64,000 bases of DNA from Diaporthe sp. PMI_573 (taxonomy: Eukaryota > Ascomycota > Sordariomycetes > Diaporthales > Diaporthaceae), in NCBI GenBank assembly GCA_021399435.1, contig JAJTUP010000004.1, forward strand, positions 1,860,001-1,924,000, written 5' to 3'. The notes beneath the pieces were generated by a model. That model did no database searches. It had not been told where the DNA came from and saw only the letters and a list, made by a program, of their open reading frames with translations. Each line of letters starts with the position of its first letter. The first letter of the stretch is position 1. The translations under genes and the position numbers were made by a program. Shown piece by piece: positions 47,419-56,600 of the stretch.

Positions 47419-47564
47419 CAGCTTGCGGCCAAGCATCATCGAGGAAGACGACGACCACACCCGCACCACGAGCAGGCGCCATCTCCTCCCTTAATAGCCT
47501 CTGGAGATCTGACCCCGCACCGCTCGATCCGACGGCAGGTCACAGGCGCAGGCACAGGCACTGA

Positions 47565-49380
47565 CAAAGGCACGGGCACCGTCCCAGCCATCCACACCTA
47601 CCCGCCGAGGCCCAGCGCCGTCAAAGCCGTTTCAGCGGCTCCCCATCCGTTCCAACGGCTTCTCACGCTGCCCTTCGAGAAAATCGTCGATCAATTGAAT
47701 TCACCGCCTTGAATCCCGCTCATGTCCATCCTCGCACCCACGCTCACGCACACGCACACGCACACGCACACGCTCAATCTCACGCTCACGCCTACGACCC
47801 CCGGAATGATTCCGTCAACAACCGTCCCGAACAGCCAGCCCAAGTCCAATTTTCTGTCCCGCCTTTGACAACCCCAGACGCCGCCCTCCCGCGCACTCCG
47901 CCCCTATCTCAACCCCCACGCCAGCACCACCACCAGCGCTTCCAGAGCCAGAGCTACCTTCAACAGCAGTCTCCCTTCCGCATCCGCGACTCTACCACCG
48001 CCGCCCAGCAGCACATCCGACAAGCCTCCGCCGGCCGACTTTGGAATCCTACCAATTCGACACCGCGCTTCCTGCTAGAGTCCCCTCCCAGACGCAGACG
48101 CCCCTCGACCCCCCCGCCGCCTAACATCCCAATCCCGTATCCCGCCCTCGACGTCTCCCTTCCATCCGTCAACCTCGGTGGCGCGCTTGCCATTTCCGGG
48201 GACACCCCGCTGTTAACGCTTTCGGAGCAGCGAGACGGCAGGAATAGCCCTGGCGGTCCACGGAACAGCCTTCAGATTGACAGGGACAGGATCAGCCTGC
48301 CCCGATCTGTCAGGCACTCGTACGACGAAAAGCGGAAGAGCAAAGGCACCCTCACCCCTTCGCCGACATTTCCCGAGGAACCAGGTGAGGAGGCTGAAGC
48401 CGGTCCGTCGACAAGACCATCTCGGGCGGTGCTGGAGGTGGACGCTGCGCACACTGGACCGATCCCAAGGCTCAGACGCCGTGACGAGCGGATCAATCCA
48501 CACGTGACGGTCACCGAACTGAGCTCTCAATCCAGCTTCCAGAAGCTTGACAAGGGTAAGGGCAAGGCAGTCATGACGGCCAGCGATGAGAACGAGCAGC
48601 AACAACCGACGTCCTTTGATCGGGATCTCGAGCGAGGACTAGAGGACCATGAGCGCCGTGATTCGGCAGGCTCAATAGGCGACGCGATAGGATCGGCCAT
48701 ATCATCAAGCAACTCTTCGATACTGGGCGATCCAGACGAACAAGCCGACGACGATGAGTGGGGACCCCAGCACCCGTGCTTCCCACACCTGAACCCCCAC
48801 GTGGCTGTCGACTCCCCGGAGTACGTGAACACTCGGATAATCAGGATAAAACGGGACTGGCTACTCGAGGGCGACCTTGCGCCGACATTCTCCAACATGT
48901 ACCCCGAGATCCTGGACCCGGCTGGTCTGTCTGAGGTGGAGTTTCGACGGGTCATCGACAAGCTGAACTCGGAACTCGTCCCAGTATTCAATCCGTATAC
49001 CCCCCGAAATATTGTCGATGGTATCCTCGGTCTCGTGACGGGGTGGCTGTGGGAGGACTTCGGTTTCACGGGCGCCAAGGCCAGGCTTGCCAGGCTGGAA
49101 AGGTGGCTCGAGCGGTGGAATAAGGAGATGGAAAAGACAGCTGGTGGAGACGACAATATTGTGCCGCCCAAGATCGTCCCTCTGAGGCAAACGGCTTACA
49201 TGTCGGTGAGTGCTACCTAGGACTACCCACCGACAGACTTAGTAGTGACTGACTGTTACACAGCTTGACATCCAAATCTTCGACCCTGAGATTCTTCCGG
49301 CACAAAGCACCAGGGGCACGGAATCGAGAGGGAACGACAGCCTGCCAGCTGAGCCGGGGCCTGCGGTGACGGCGGACTGA
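47565..49380 (+). CDS. erf4: Ras palmitoyltransferase subunit Erf4 (5' end unresolved)
   Basis: The frame is open from just after a stop at 47562-47564 to the donor at 49205, then continues in exon 49264-49380. The intron is 58 nt (GTGAGT...CACAG). The C-terminal part holds the Erf4/GOLGA7 domain: RIIRIKRDWLLEGDLAPTF, SNMYPEILDPAGLSEVEFRR, LNSELVPVFNPYTPRNIVDG and LGLVTGWLWEDFGFTGAKA. The N-terminal 350 residues are disordered and Pro/Ser/Arg-rich, starting with a His-Ala dipeptide repeat. Known role: with the DHHC enzyme Erf2 it palmitoylates Ras at the ER. No ATG exists in this frame before about 48571, which would leave a truncated N-terminus, so an upstream exon is likely. One candidate is ATG 47030 spliced at CAG|GTGGGA (47123) to an acceptor at 47615, which keeps frame but needs a 493-nt intron. 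That start is a guess. Confidence 0.85.
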
Positions 49381-50427
49381 GACGATTACGCACTGAAATG
49401 CATGCAAAGGCTGCTCTAATAACTATTATAATAATCGAGCGGCGAGGAACGACTTATGAATATACCCCGAATTTCTTTCTCTACAGCCCTACTAATCTCT
49501 GTCCGCAACATGGGCACCTGTACCTGTACAACAACGCATGAGCGCATGGCGTTTGACTGCTCTTTTGTATTTCGACTTGGAAGGCTAGCGAATGGGGTCA
49601 GTAGAGGCATGTGCATGTTCTTGGGAGAAATACCTAGGTACCTAGGTATTAAGGATGAGAGGTCGTTGGGGGGGGGGGTTGGGCAGAGTCTGACTCTGTC
49701 CATCGATGGTTGAATCTAGGGGAAGAGCGATTGTCTTTCTTCTATCTTATTGGATGATACAGGAGTGAATGAAGCTATTTGAAGAAGAGATCCCCGGAGC
49801 CACTTCCCTTTACCCAGGAAAAATGGCGATGACGTTTTCTGGCAAGAAATGGCGTTTGTCACCAGGAACCACCAGAAGGCTCATGAAGACCGCCTTTTGA
49901 GTGAGAGTTGTTGTGGTATCCACTGGGAGAAAAAACAATGGCGGCTGTGGTCTACCTTCCTTCTCCTATACCAACTTTATGCCAAACTTCACCACTGACA
50001 GACCTTTGGGAATACCAAGATCAGCAAGACAGTCTTTACTGCAAGCCAGGTAATAATTGGAAACTCAAGACGACCAACAGAAAAAACACAATACTTCCAT
50101 CGCCTCCTTCCAGCATAGCCCACCCGCCGATTTGTGGCCGATCTTCGCCCTCCGGCAATAAGGCGGCCGGGATCAAGCGCATCTCCAATCCTCCGGCGTC
50201 TCTCGAGCAGCGGTGACGAGTAGACCTCTCCTCACTCCCGCACAAAGGAAAGCCCGCTTCGGCTCATCTTTTCCTCTTTTTGCATTTTCTCCTGCCGATT
50301 TTGGATATCTCACCCAAACCACGGAGCGTTATCGTTGCTGTTATGAACACAATCCCAAACCAATATCGTCGTGTCGCCGGTGTTGCTGGTTCAACACCAC
50401 AACCACGACCAGAGCCTCGCCCCTGAT
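49381..50427. other. Intergenic region with palindrome and G-run
   Basis: No gene is supportable. It holds a perfect 22-bp palindrome at 49629-49650, a nearby run of G at about 49,668-49,678, and the leader of the Rch1-like gene. Confidence 0.6.
49629..49650. repeat. Perfect 22-bp palindrome built on ACCTAGGT
   Basis: The sequence is identical to its reverse complement over all 22 bases. It consists of TACCTAGGTA followed directly by CCTAGGTA, flanked by AA and TT. It lies in the 3' flank of Erf4. Confidence 0.95.
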
Positions 50428-50913
50428 ATGGTTGTTACCAAGGGCCTCCCGGACCCTCCTGGCCGAGATGGCGTGCAGGCCAAGGACCGGCCCCGGGAGC
50501 CGAGCGATGGAGAAGAACCGCCGGCCAAGACGCCGCGGACCGGCTGCCTTGGGCTCATCCTGAAAGTCCTCAAATTCATCGCCGAGCAATGGCTTGTCAT
50601 AGGGTTTGGTCTTGCTTGTCTGTTTGGTTATTTGTGGCCCGGTAAGAGATGTCCTGGCCCCAACTGTGACAACTGGGGAAATGTGCGAAGACTGATGGAA
50701 ATAACTTTGGTAGAGGTCGCGTCAAAGGGAGGAATAATCAAGTCCGAGTACAGTGTCCTTTACGGCTCCGTGGGCATTATCTTCTTCGTCAGTGGGCTAC
50801 AGCTGTCGCCAGAGAAACTCCGCATGAACCTCTTCAACTGGAGACTGCACATCATCACTCAGGGCATCAGTTTCATATTGATACCGCTTATTTGGCTAGG
50901 TATGTCCAGCACC

Positions 50914-50945
<32 letters not shown>

Positions 50946-52117
50946 GTGGCCGTTCTTCTCCCAGCGCGCCTCATGCCGTCGCTAATTATTCGTACCACAG
51001 CCATCTTGTGGATCATTATCGCCGCCGACGGCACAAAGCACATCGAGCCGGCCATACTCGTGGGCATGCTCGTGCTCAGCTGCCTCCCGACGACCATCGC
51101 CTCCAACGTCGTCATGACCCGTAACGCGGGCGGGGACGACGCCGCGGCGATCATCGAGGTCGTCATAGGCAACGTGTTCGGCTCCTTCCTCTGCCCCGGG
51201 TTAATCTACATCTTCATCCCGTCCATCAGCGAGTTCAGGGACTGGACCCCCTCGGACGCATCGGGCATCCCCGAGATGTACCGGCACGTCGCCATGCAGC
51301 TGGGGCTGAGTGTCCTGGTCCCGATAGGGCTGGGCCAGACGCTCAGGGTCCTTTTTCAGAAGAAGGTCCTCTGGGCGCTGGACACGTTCTGCCTGGCCAA
51401 GGTGTCGACCTTCTTCTTGTGCACACTGGTCTGGTGAGTTTTTCCTCCTGCCGATTTGCTCGAAACAATGAAGCAGACGGACCATTGCTAAGAGACACCA
51501 CACGCAGGTCCACATTCTCCAACGCCTTCCAGACCGGAGCCATTCAGGGCCTCCCCACACAGTCGATCCTGTTCAACGTCTTCATGAACGTGGGTCTGTA
51601 CGCGCTCTTCACGAGCGTCTGCTTCGTCGCGGCGCGGCCCCCGCACAGGCTGGTGGTCGCCTTCGAGACGCACGCGGCGCAGCGGTACATCCCCCGGTGG
51701 GTGCGGCGGACGATCGCGCCCAAGCAGATGTCGAAAGAACAGACGGTGGCGGTGTGCTTCTGCGGCGCGGCGAAGACCACTAGCGTCGGAATCCCTCTCG
51801 TGGCGGCCATGTGGCACTCCAAGAGCGCCCACACGCAGGCCCTCCTCGACATCCCCGTGCTGCTCTACACCATGGAGCAGGTCTTCCTCGCCCAGGTCCT
51901 CGTCTATGTCTTCAGGTGGTACCTCCGGCGAGGGGACGCGCACAAGGAGGGCATGGTGGACATGGAGGCGCTGCGGGCGCGGCGCCTCGGCCGTGGTGGT
52001 GGGGTTGAGGACGTCGACGGGGCGGGTGATGAGGGGGCTCGCGCCGGTGGGGCTAGGTTTACTGGTGATGGTGAGGCGAGGAGGGCGCGAGGGTTTGATG
52101 ATGTCTCGCTTGATTGA
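50428..52117 (+). CDS. rch1: SLC10A7/Rch1-type sodium/bile-acid cotransporter family protein, three exons
   Basis: Exons are 50428-50899, 51001-51433 and 51508-52117, giving 504 residues. Introns are 101 nt (GTATGT...CCACAG) and 74 nt (GTGAGT...CGCAG). The first ATG is 50428 (MVVTKGLPD). Upstream in-frame codons are not ATG. About ten membrane segments are visible, for example FIAEQWLVIGFGLACLFGYLW, YGSVGIIFFVSGLQLS, ITQGISFILIPLIWLA, ILVGMLVLSCLPTTIASNVV, EVVIGNVFGSFLCPGLIYIF and LFNVFMNVGLYALFTSVCF. SCLPTTIASNVVMTRNAGGD and CFCGAAKTTSVGIPL are typical of the SLC10A7 branch. Known role: in yeasts Rch1 limits Ca2+ uptake at the plasma membrane, and human SLC10A7 affects Ca2+ and glycosylation. 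The C-terminal 55 residues are Gly/Arg-rich and disordered. Intron 1 carries an AGCACG hexamer repeat. Confidence 0.9.
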
Positions 52118-52909
52118 CGGGGCTCGCTCTTACCGAGGCTCGCTCTCACGAAGACCGACTTGTATATATTTCGGGTCACGGACACGTTTGGATATTCCTA
52201 AGTTACCGCCTATTCTATTTGCTACGTCATATCCGGGTCGGGGAGATAGGGAGAATTTGGCCCACTCATCATTGCTAAATATCCTTTGTTGCAGATAGGC
52301 CGGCACACGCGGAACTCTATAGAACACACAGGGGCGACCTTCCTTCGAGAGTCTTGTTGGGTAACTCTTCCCGTGCTGTTGTCGTATTTCTTTCTCCTGA
52401 TGATCCAATATTGTTGCTACTATCACGATGGGGAAAATTGGTGATTTGCGTGTCTTCCATTCAGGCCGTACACCTTTCATCTGGCCATTATGAGTGTTTT
52501 TTTAAAGAGGGGGGGGGGGGGGGAGAAAAGAAATGCCACGAGGTTGACCCTCAAGATCCAGGGTTTAGTTCCATCAGGTCTCTTCTTTTCTCGCAGGCGG
52601 TAAGAGAGGAAGCCAAATCATGAGGCTGAGATTCATATCCTGAGCTTCTCTGTCCACGCGATCTACCCGAGACGGCTGCTAACTGTCCGTCTTTGTCCGT
52701 ACGTTTTAACCAGGACCATGCTAATTTATGCCCAGAATTTAATTTACATAGGGCTTAGTCTAAAAGAGACCGCTGGGCGAAAGGATTCGTTGGAGCTTCT
52801 TAGAGCTGAGCTTCTGCACCCAATCCGGCCTGGGCCTCTTCCTCTCCGTCATCATCGATATCAATACTTACGGCCAAGCCAACGGATGCCCTCAGCCGCT
52901 TACTTGGAA
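52118..52909. other. Intergenic region with a 15-G run
   Basis: No gene is supportable. A run of 15 consecutive G lies at 52509-52523 in the middle of the spacer. Confidence 0.6.
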
Positions 52910-52917
52910 TATAAATA
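52910..52917 (+). promoter_or_regulatory. TATA-like element (TATAAATA)
   Basis: TATAAATA lies 118 bases before ATG 53035. A start site about 30 bases further on would give a leader of roughly 90 bases. This is predicted from sequence only. Confidence 0.4.
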
Positions 52918-53034
52918 GGTGAAGATGGAGTTTTCGTTCCTCGACTCACATCTTCCCTGATCCACGGCCTCACAAACATTGAACAGCTGGAAGACAAAGC
53001 CACAGCGAGCCCCGATATATCCACAGAAAACACA

Positions 53035-53703
53035 ATGGACCACAGCTTTCTCAGACACTCTGGGGTGCGTCGCCAGCACTCCCAACCTCCCCGCAGCTCT
53101 CCGCGCCGTTGTCTCGGTGGTGCTCCTCTTCCTATCAGGTGCGTCTTTCACCCAAAGCCTACCGCCAGGGGGGCCCTCTTCCCCAGGCGAGCACCAACCC
53201 ATACTGACCGAGTCGCAGGCATCTCCTTTAGCCTCCGCTTCTGGTGCATCCCCATATTACGGCGGTGCCCGCCGTCCCCGACGCAGGTGTCGCAGTTCAG
53301 CGTCATCATCGAGCAAGGGTACGCCATCATGCTGCCCACGAGCCGGCTCCTCAGCGCCGCGCTGTTGACCCTGACACTGCTGACTGCGTCCCACCCGGAC
53401 CCGAACGTCGCGGGTCTGTGGAGGTGGCATGCGTTTTCCGTACTGGTCCTCGTGATCATGGGAGTGTGGGAACAGCGCGCCCTTTTCCCTGTCAACGATC
53501 GTATTCTTGCTTTTGATCATGACGTTGGAATCAGTGAGGGGAAGGGGAAGGGGAGGAAGAAGAGTAAAGACTTCACCGCCCAGGAGGTGAGAGAGCTGAA
53601 GGGTCTGTTGGATATCTGGGCTGCCAAGCATCCTTGGAGGATTGTTGTGCCTCTGACGTGCGGTCTGATCACTTTCGGGGTGACTATTTCGCAGACCGCG
53701 TGA
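53035..53703 (+). CDS. Small DUF1772-like membrane protein, start and first exon unresolved
   Basis: The 3' part from about 53219 to 53703 is clear: ISFSLRFWCIPIL, then a helix with FSVIIEQGYAIMLPTSRLLSAALLTLTLL, WRWHAFSVLVLVIMGVWE, a Lys-rich loop and PLTCGLITFGVTISQTA. The layout suggests a four-helix DUF1772 (anthrone-oxygenase-like) protein. A good 80-nt intron (53139-53218, GTGCGT...TCGCAG) would join it to a preceding exon ending ALRAVVSVVLLFLSG, which supplies the expected first helix. That exon is in another frame and contains no ATG. ATG 53035 (context CACAATGG) lies in the frame of the 3' part and reads through the intron without a stop, but then lacks the first helix. Either the 5' exon starts elsewhere, an indel disrupts it, or the unspliced 222-residue form is used. 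Family call is moderate. Confidence 0.6.
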   Translation: MDHSFLRHSGVRRQHSQPPRSSPRRCLGGAPLPIRCVFHPKPTARGALFPRRAPTHTDRVAGISFSLRFWCIPILRRCPPSPTQVSQFSVIIEQGYAIMLPTSRLLSAALLTLTLLTASHPDPNVAGLWRWHAFSVLVLVIMGVWEQRALFPVNDRILAFDHDVGISEGKGKGRKKSKDFTAQEVRELKGLLDIWAAKHPWRIVVPLTCGLITFGVTISQTA

Positions 53704-53878
53704 TGTTGCTTACCCACCCTATACGAACCTCGTGTGCGCTGGTACTGAACTTGGCCCTTGAGGCATGAGGTAAGATTCTCTGTTATGGATGTTGTGTACT
53801 GGTGAGACCAATAGGTCTGTACTTAATTATTGTTTTGATTGTTTTGTGCGTAGAATATCCAACGACACCTCCTGATAA

Positions 53879-54415
53879 TCAACAGTAGTACTGACTTCCC
53901 ACCTCGCCCCCCATCTTCCGCGCATACTGAGCATGCACGTCTTTCCAGTGTGCTTCCTGCTGACCCTTCACGGATTCGTACAAGAACCGTGAGCAAAAGC
54001 TGGTCACATACTCCACGATGCGCAGCCCGTCTTTGTCCTCTACCACAACCCAACGCCGTTCCTGGCTGACACCCAAGGCAGCCTGCAGGTAAATAAAGAT
54101 GCCATCTTTGGTGTCTGTGATTTGGTAGTGGTTGGTGACGGTGCCTAGGCCGGGCAGCAGCTTTGCGAACAACGCCACACCGGGGATTCTATCCACTACC
54201 TCGTAACACCGAGTGTCTCCCTTCTTGATAGACTGGACCGCCTCGGGAATAGGGTATAGCTTGCCGTCCTTGGGCTGGGTGTCGGTCTTGGATGAGACCA
54301 GATTCGGGTCTGTGTCCAGGAAGAACTGATGATCTTGGAGGACGGCCACAGCTTGCTCCGCTGTCACATTGCCCTCGACTTCGGTGGTGTACTGGAGCGT
54401 TTGGTCTTTGGCCAT
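53879..54415 (-). CDS. DUF7053-like fungal protein, 178 aa
   Basis: Single exon, start at ATG 54415 (MAKDQTLQ). The frame extends upstream only through a GTG. The protein has no signal peptide or membrane segment. Its content is alternating strands and helices: QYTTEVEGNVTAEQAVAVLQDHQFF, then CYEVVDRIPGVALFAK, TVTNHYQITDTKDGIFIYLQAALG and RWVVVEDKDGLRIVEYVTSFCSRFL, ending in a helix (EAHWKDVHAQYARKM). This resembles the fungal DUF7053 group, which I take to have a START/SRPBCC-like lipid-binding shape; that is inference. It converges on the DUF1772-like gene with 175 bases between stops. Function unknown. Confidence 0.75.
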   Translation of the reverse strand: MAKDQTLQYTTEVEGNVTAEQAVAVLQDHQFFLDTDPNLVSSKTDTQPKDGKLYPIPEAVQSIKKGDTRCYEVVDRIPGVALFAKLLPGLGTVTNHYQITDTKDGIFIYLQAALGVSQERRWVVVEDKDGLRIVEYVTSFCSRFLYESVKGQQEAHWKDVHAQYARKMGGEVGSQYYC

Positions 54416-54916
54416 CGTAATGAATTGTTCAGGAATGTGACAACAACGAAGAGCGCTGGGCTTTATCTCGCGCAGAAGAGCGTATCCTGAGATCACTGAA
54501 GTCTTGCAGCTATCTCCAAGGTGTGAGAAGATCTAAGGTAGAGAGAGACGGGAGGGCATGGTCAGTTTGTATACCACCGTCCCTTCGAAGTCTGTTTGTG
54601 CTCGCGCATAAAATGGCATTTGCCGGCTCGTGACAAAACACTGCCCGTTTCGACTGTTCGCTGCCATAGCAGCTACAGCGCATCCGACGCATCCCGGCCG
54701 AACTCTAATTGTAAAGCTTCACACCGGATGAACTGACCATATACCCGGCAGTCACGGACGTCTTCTGGTGCTGTGGACTGAGCAGACGCTCTAGGCAAAA
54801 GAGGAAAGAGGTGAGCGCATAAAACAATGAGCTTTGCTCGGGGTGTCCGCTACGCCGCGACAGCATCTGTATCAATCCATACCAGTAGTGAGCTACCTCG
54901 GCAGTGCTCACTTTCA
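54416..54916. other. Upstream region of the DUF7053-like gene
   Basis: It probably contains the minus-strand gene's promoter. No gene is visible. Confidence 0.45.
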
Positions 54917-55041
54917 AACCTCCCCTAGGATAAACTTCCTATAGGATAATCTCCTACGGGATAATCTATTATGGAATAGCCTCCCAAGGAAAGTTTCTTG
55001 TGGCAAACCCTTTCGCGGAACAAACTCCTATGGGACAACCA
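54917..55041. repeat. Degenerate 15-bp minisatellite, locus 2
   Basis: Eight or so units with period 15 follow each other: CCTATAGGATAATCT, CCTACGGGATAATCT, ATTATGGAATAGCCT, CTTGTGGCAAACCCT, TTCGCGGAACAAACT and CCTATGGGACAACCA among them. The consensus matches locus 1 (32155-32585), and ACCTCCCCTAGGATAA is identical at both. Confidence 0.85.
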
Positions 55042-55730
55042 GACAGAAGGTAAGCAAGCTATAGGGGCTCTGTGATGACGTTTTTGTATTTTTGGAACGT
55101 AGTTGTGTTACTGTAATAATGTCTGTGGCCGCATCTTCAAGTCTGTCAGTATAATGTCCTCGGTATCCTGTCCTTGGGTGCAATAAGAAAGCTTGGCGGA
55201 CTGCTAGCCACAAGTGTGTTGAGGCTCCGTTGTCTTTCAAGCGCGGTGATTGATGCTGGTGGGAGCTAGAAGTTTCGACGAGACACTCTCAGGTACCCAG
55301 CCATGCAAAGTAACATCATCACAAGCTCATCAGCTCCCTGGAGCTCCACGTTGCTGCAGCCAGGCGGGGTAGCAGGGGCCCCGCAACCAATCACAGAGCT
55401 ACCCGCAGGCTGAACGTCCCCTCTTTGTCCCTGGCCGTTGACCTGCCAGCTCCAGCCAGACGTACCCAGGTACATCACCCGTTGCAGAGTCAAACCTGGA
55501 GGCTTTGAAATTCATCATCGTCACCTTCGCCATCGTCTGAGCAAAACAAGAGCCCACCACTTAAGAACCCGTGCTTTCCACATAGCGTTTCGCTGCCATA
55601 CACGTCATCACTTGCAAGTTCCTCTGCCCTCCACTCATTCTGGTTGGAAATACCTGCACAATTGTTGAGATCCTACGCCTCATTTGATCACTCTCACGGT
55701 TGGTGACATCGAAACCACATACCCGCCAAC
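55042..55730. other. Upstream region of the GFA-fold gene
   Basis: No gene is supportable. GTACC-containing words recur near 55,291 and 55,460-55,470. The last 100 bases are presumably the leader. Confidence 0.5.
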
Positions 55731-56600
55731 ATGAGCCTCGCACGTTCACTCCAAGGCTCGTGTGCGTGCAACAGGAACCAGTACCTCATCAAGGCCCCTC
55801 TGGATGCCAGGGAGGTGGCACAGGTGCACTTCGGAACCGACACATCTCACCGTAAGCTCGAGCTGCACGGGTACCTACATCATGACCTCCTATCCTCCCG
55901 TGAGATACCCTTGTCGACCACCCAGCTAACACACACATTCGCAGGCCTCGCCCAGGCCAGTCTCCTGTCGGCGCACATTCGTATCCCCTTGAACTGGTTC
56001 TACTCTGCGACCGTTGCCTACTTCCCAGACGAGACCGCCAACACGATCCGCCGTGTGTACGAGAACCCGAGCGAGAACTACGCACGCCGCCAGTTCTGTG
56101 GCTACTGCGGCACACCACTTACCTTCTGGACCGAGCAGCCGCACGGCGAGGGGGATTACATCCACGTCACCCTGGGATCCTTATGCAGGGACGATCTGGG
56201 TGATCTGGACGAGCTGGGCCTGATCCCCGATTCGCCGAGTGAGGAGAGAGGCTCGGAACTTCCCGTCAGAGGGGTTCTGGAGGCGGCCCAGCAGGCGAGC
56301 GAGGCCCAGCGCGTCTCTGCGACGCTTTTGACCGCCTCGCAGCCAATCGGCCGGGAGTCGCGCGGCATCCCGTGGATCGAGAGCCTCGTGGAGGGTAGCA
56401 GCCTGGGTGGCAGGCTGAAGAGGGCCAGTGTGACGAGCCGGAGTGCCGACGGCTCGGCCTGGGCCCAGTGGCATATTGTCGAGTACAGCGACGACGGCCA
56501 AGTCGAGAGCGAGCCTGGCGGATCGTCCGGTAACAACGGGAAGCGGAAGCTGGCTGACAGGGACGATGGTGACGACAGGGAGGGCGCCGCCCAGCTGTAA
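55731..56600 (+). CDS. GFA/CENP-V-fold zinc protein, two exons
   Basis: Exons are 55731-55851 and 55945-56600, giving 258 residues. The 93-nt intron has donor GTAAGC, branch GCTAAC and acceptor TCGCAG, and stays open in frame if retained. Cys11 and Cys13 (GSCACN) and Cys92 and Cys95 (FCGYCGTPLTFW) would bind one structural zinc as in the GFA (glutathione-dependent formaldehyde-activating) fold. The CHCxxC motif that forms the second, active zinc site is absent. Residues about 40-130 form the conserved beta core (LSAHIRIPLNWFYSATVAYFPDE, YIHVTLGSLC). The C-terminal 120 residues are low-complexity with Ser/Gly/Asp. Activity on S-hydroxymethylglutathione is therefore unlikely, and the biochemical role is unknown. 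Confidence 0.86.
   Translation: MSLARSLQGSCACNRNQYLIKAPLDAREVAQVHFGTDTSHRKLELHGYLHHDLLSSREIPLSTTQLTHTFAGLAQASLLSAHIRIPLNWFYSATVAYFPDETANTIRRVYENPSENYARRQFCGYCGTPLTFWTEQPHGEGDYIHVTLGSLCRDDLGDLDELGLIPDSPSEERGSELPVRGVLEAAQQASEAQRVSATLLTASQPIGRESRGIPWIESLVEGSSLGGRLKRASVTSRSADGSAWAQWHIVEYSDDGQVESEPGGSSGNNGKRKLADRDDGDDREGAAQL

Larger units (their letters stand above)
44266..47564. other. Divergent upstream region with hexanucleotide repeats
   Basis: This 3.3 kb lies between the minus-strand 556-residue gene and the plus-strand Erf4 gene. It must hold both promoters and probably one or more 5' exons of Erf4. From about 46,470 the plus strand is C/T-rich. GGATCT hexamers (about 46,770-46,798) and CTGCAA/CTGCAC hexamers (about 47,333-47,418) occur. 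An ATG frame at 46693-47712 is open but low-complexity throughout and resembles no protein. I regard it as leader sequence. Confidence 0.5.

Noticed and set aside
46693..47712. 339-residue ATG frame upstream of Erf4
   Set aside because: Composed almost entirely of simple repeats (Ile-Trp, Leu-Gln, Leu-His). It fits a repeat-rich leader better than a protein, although transcript data could change this.
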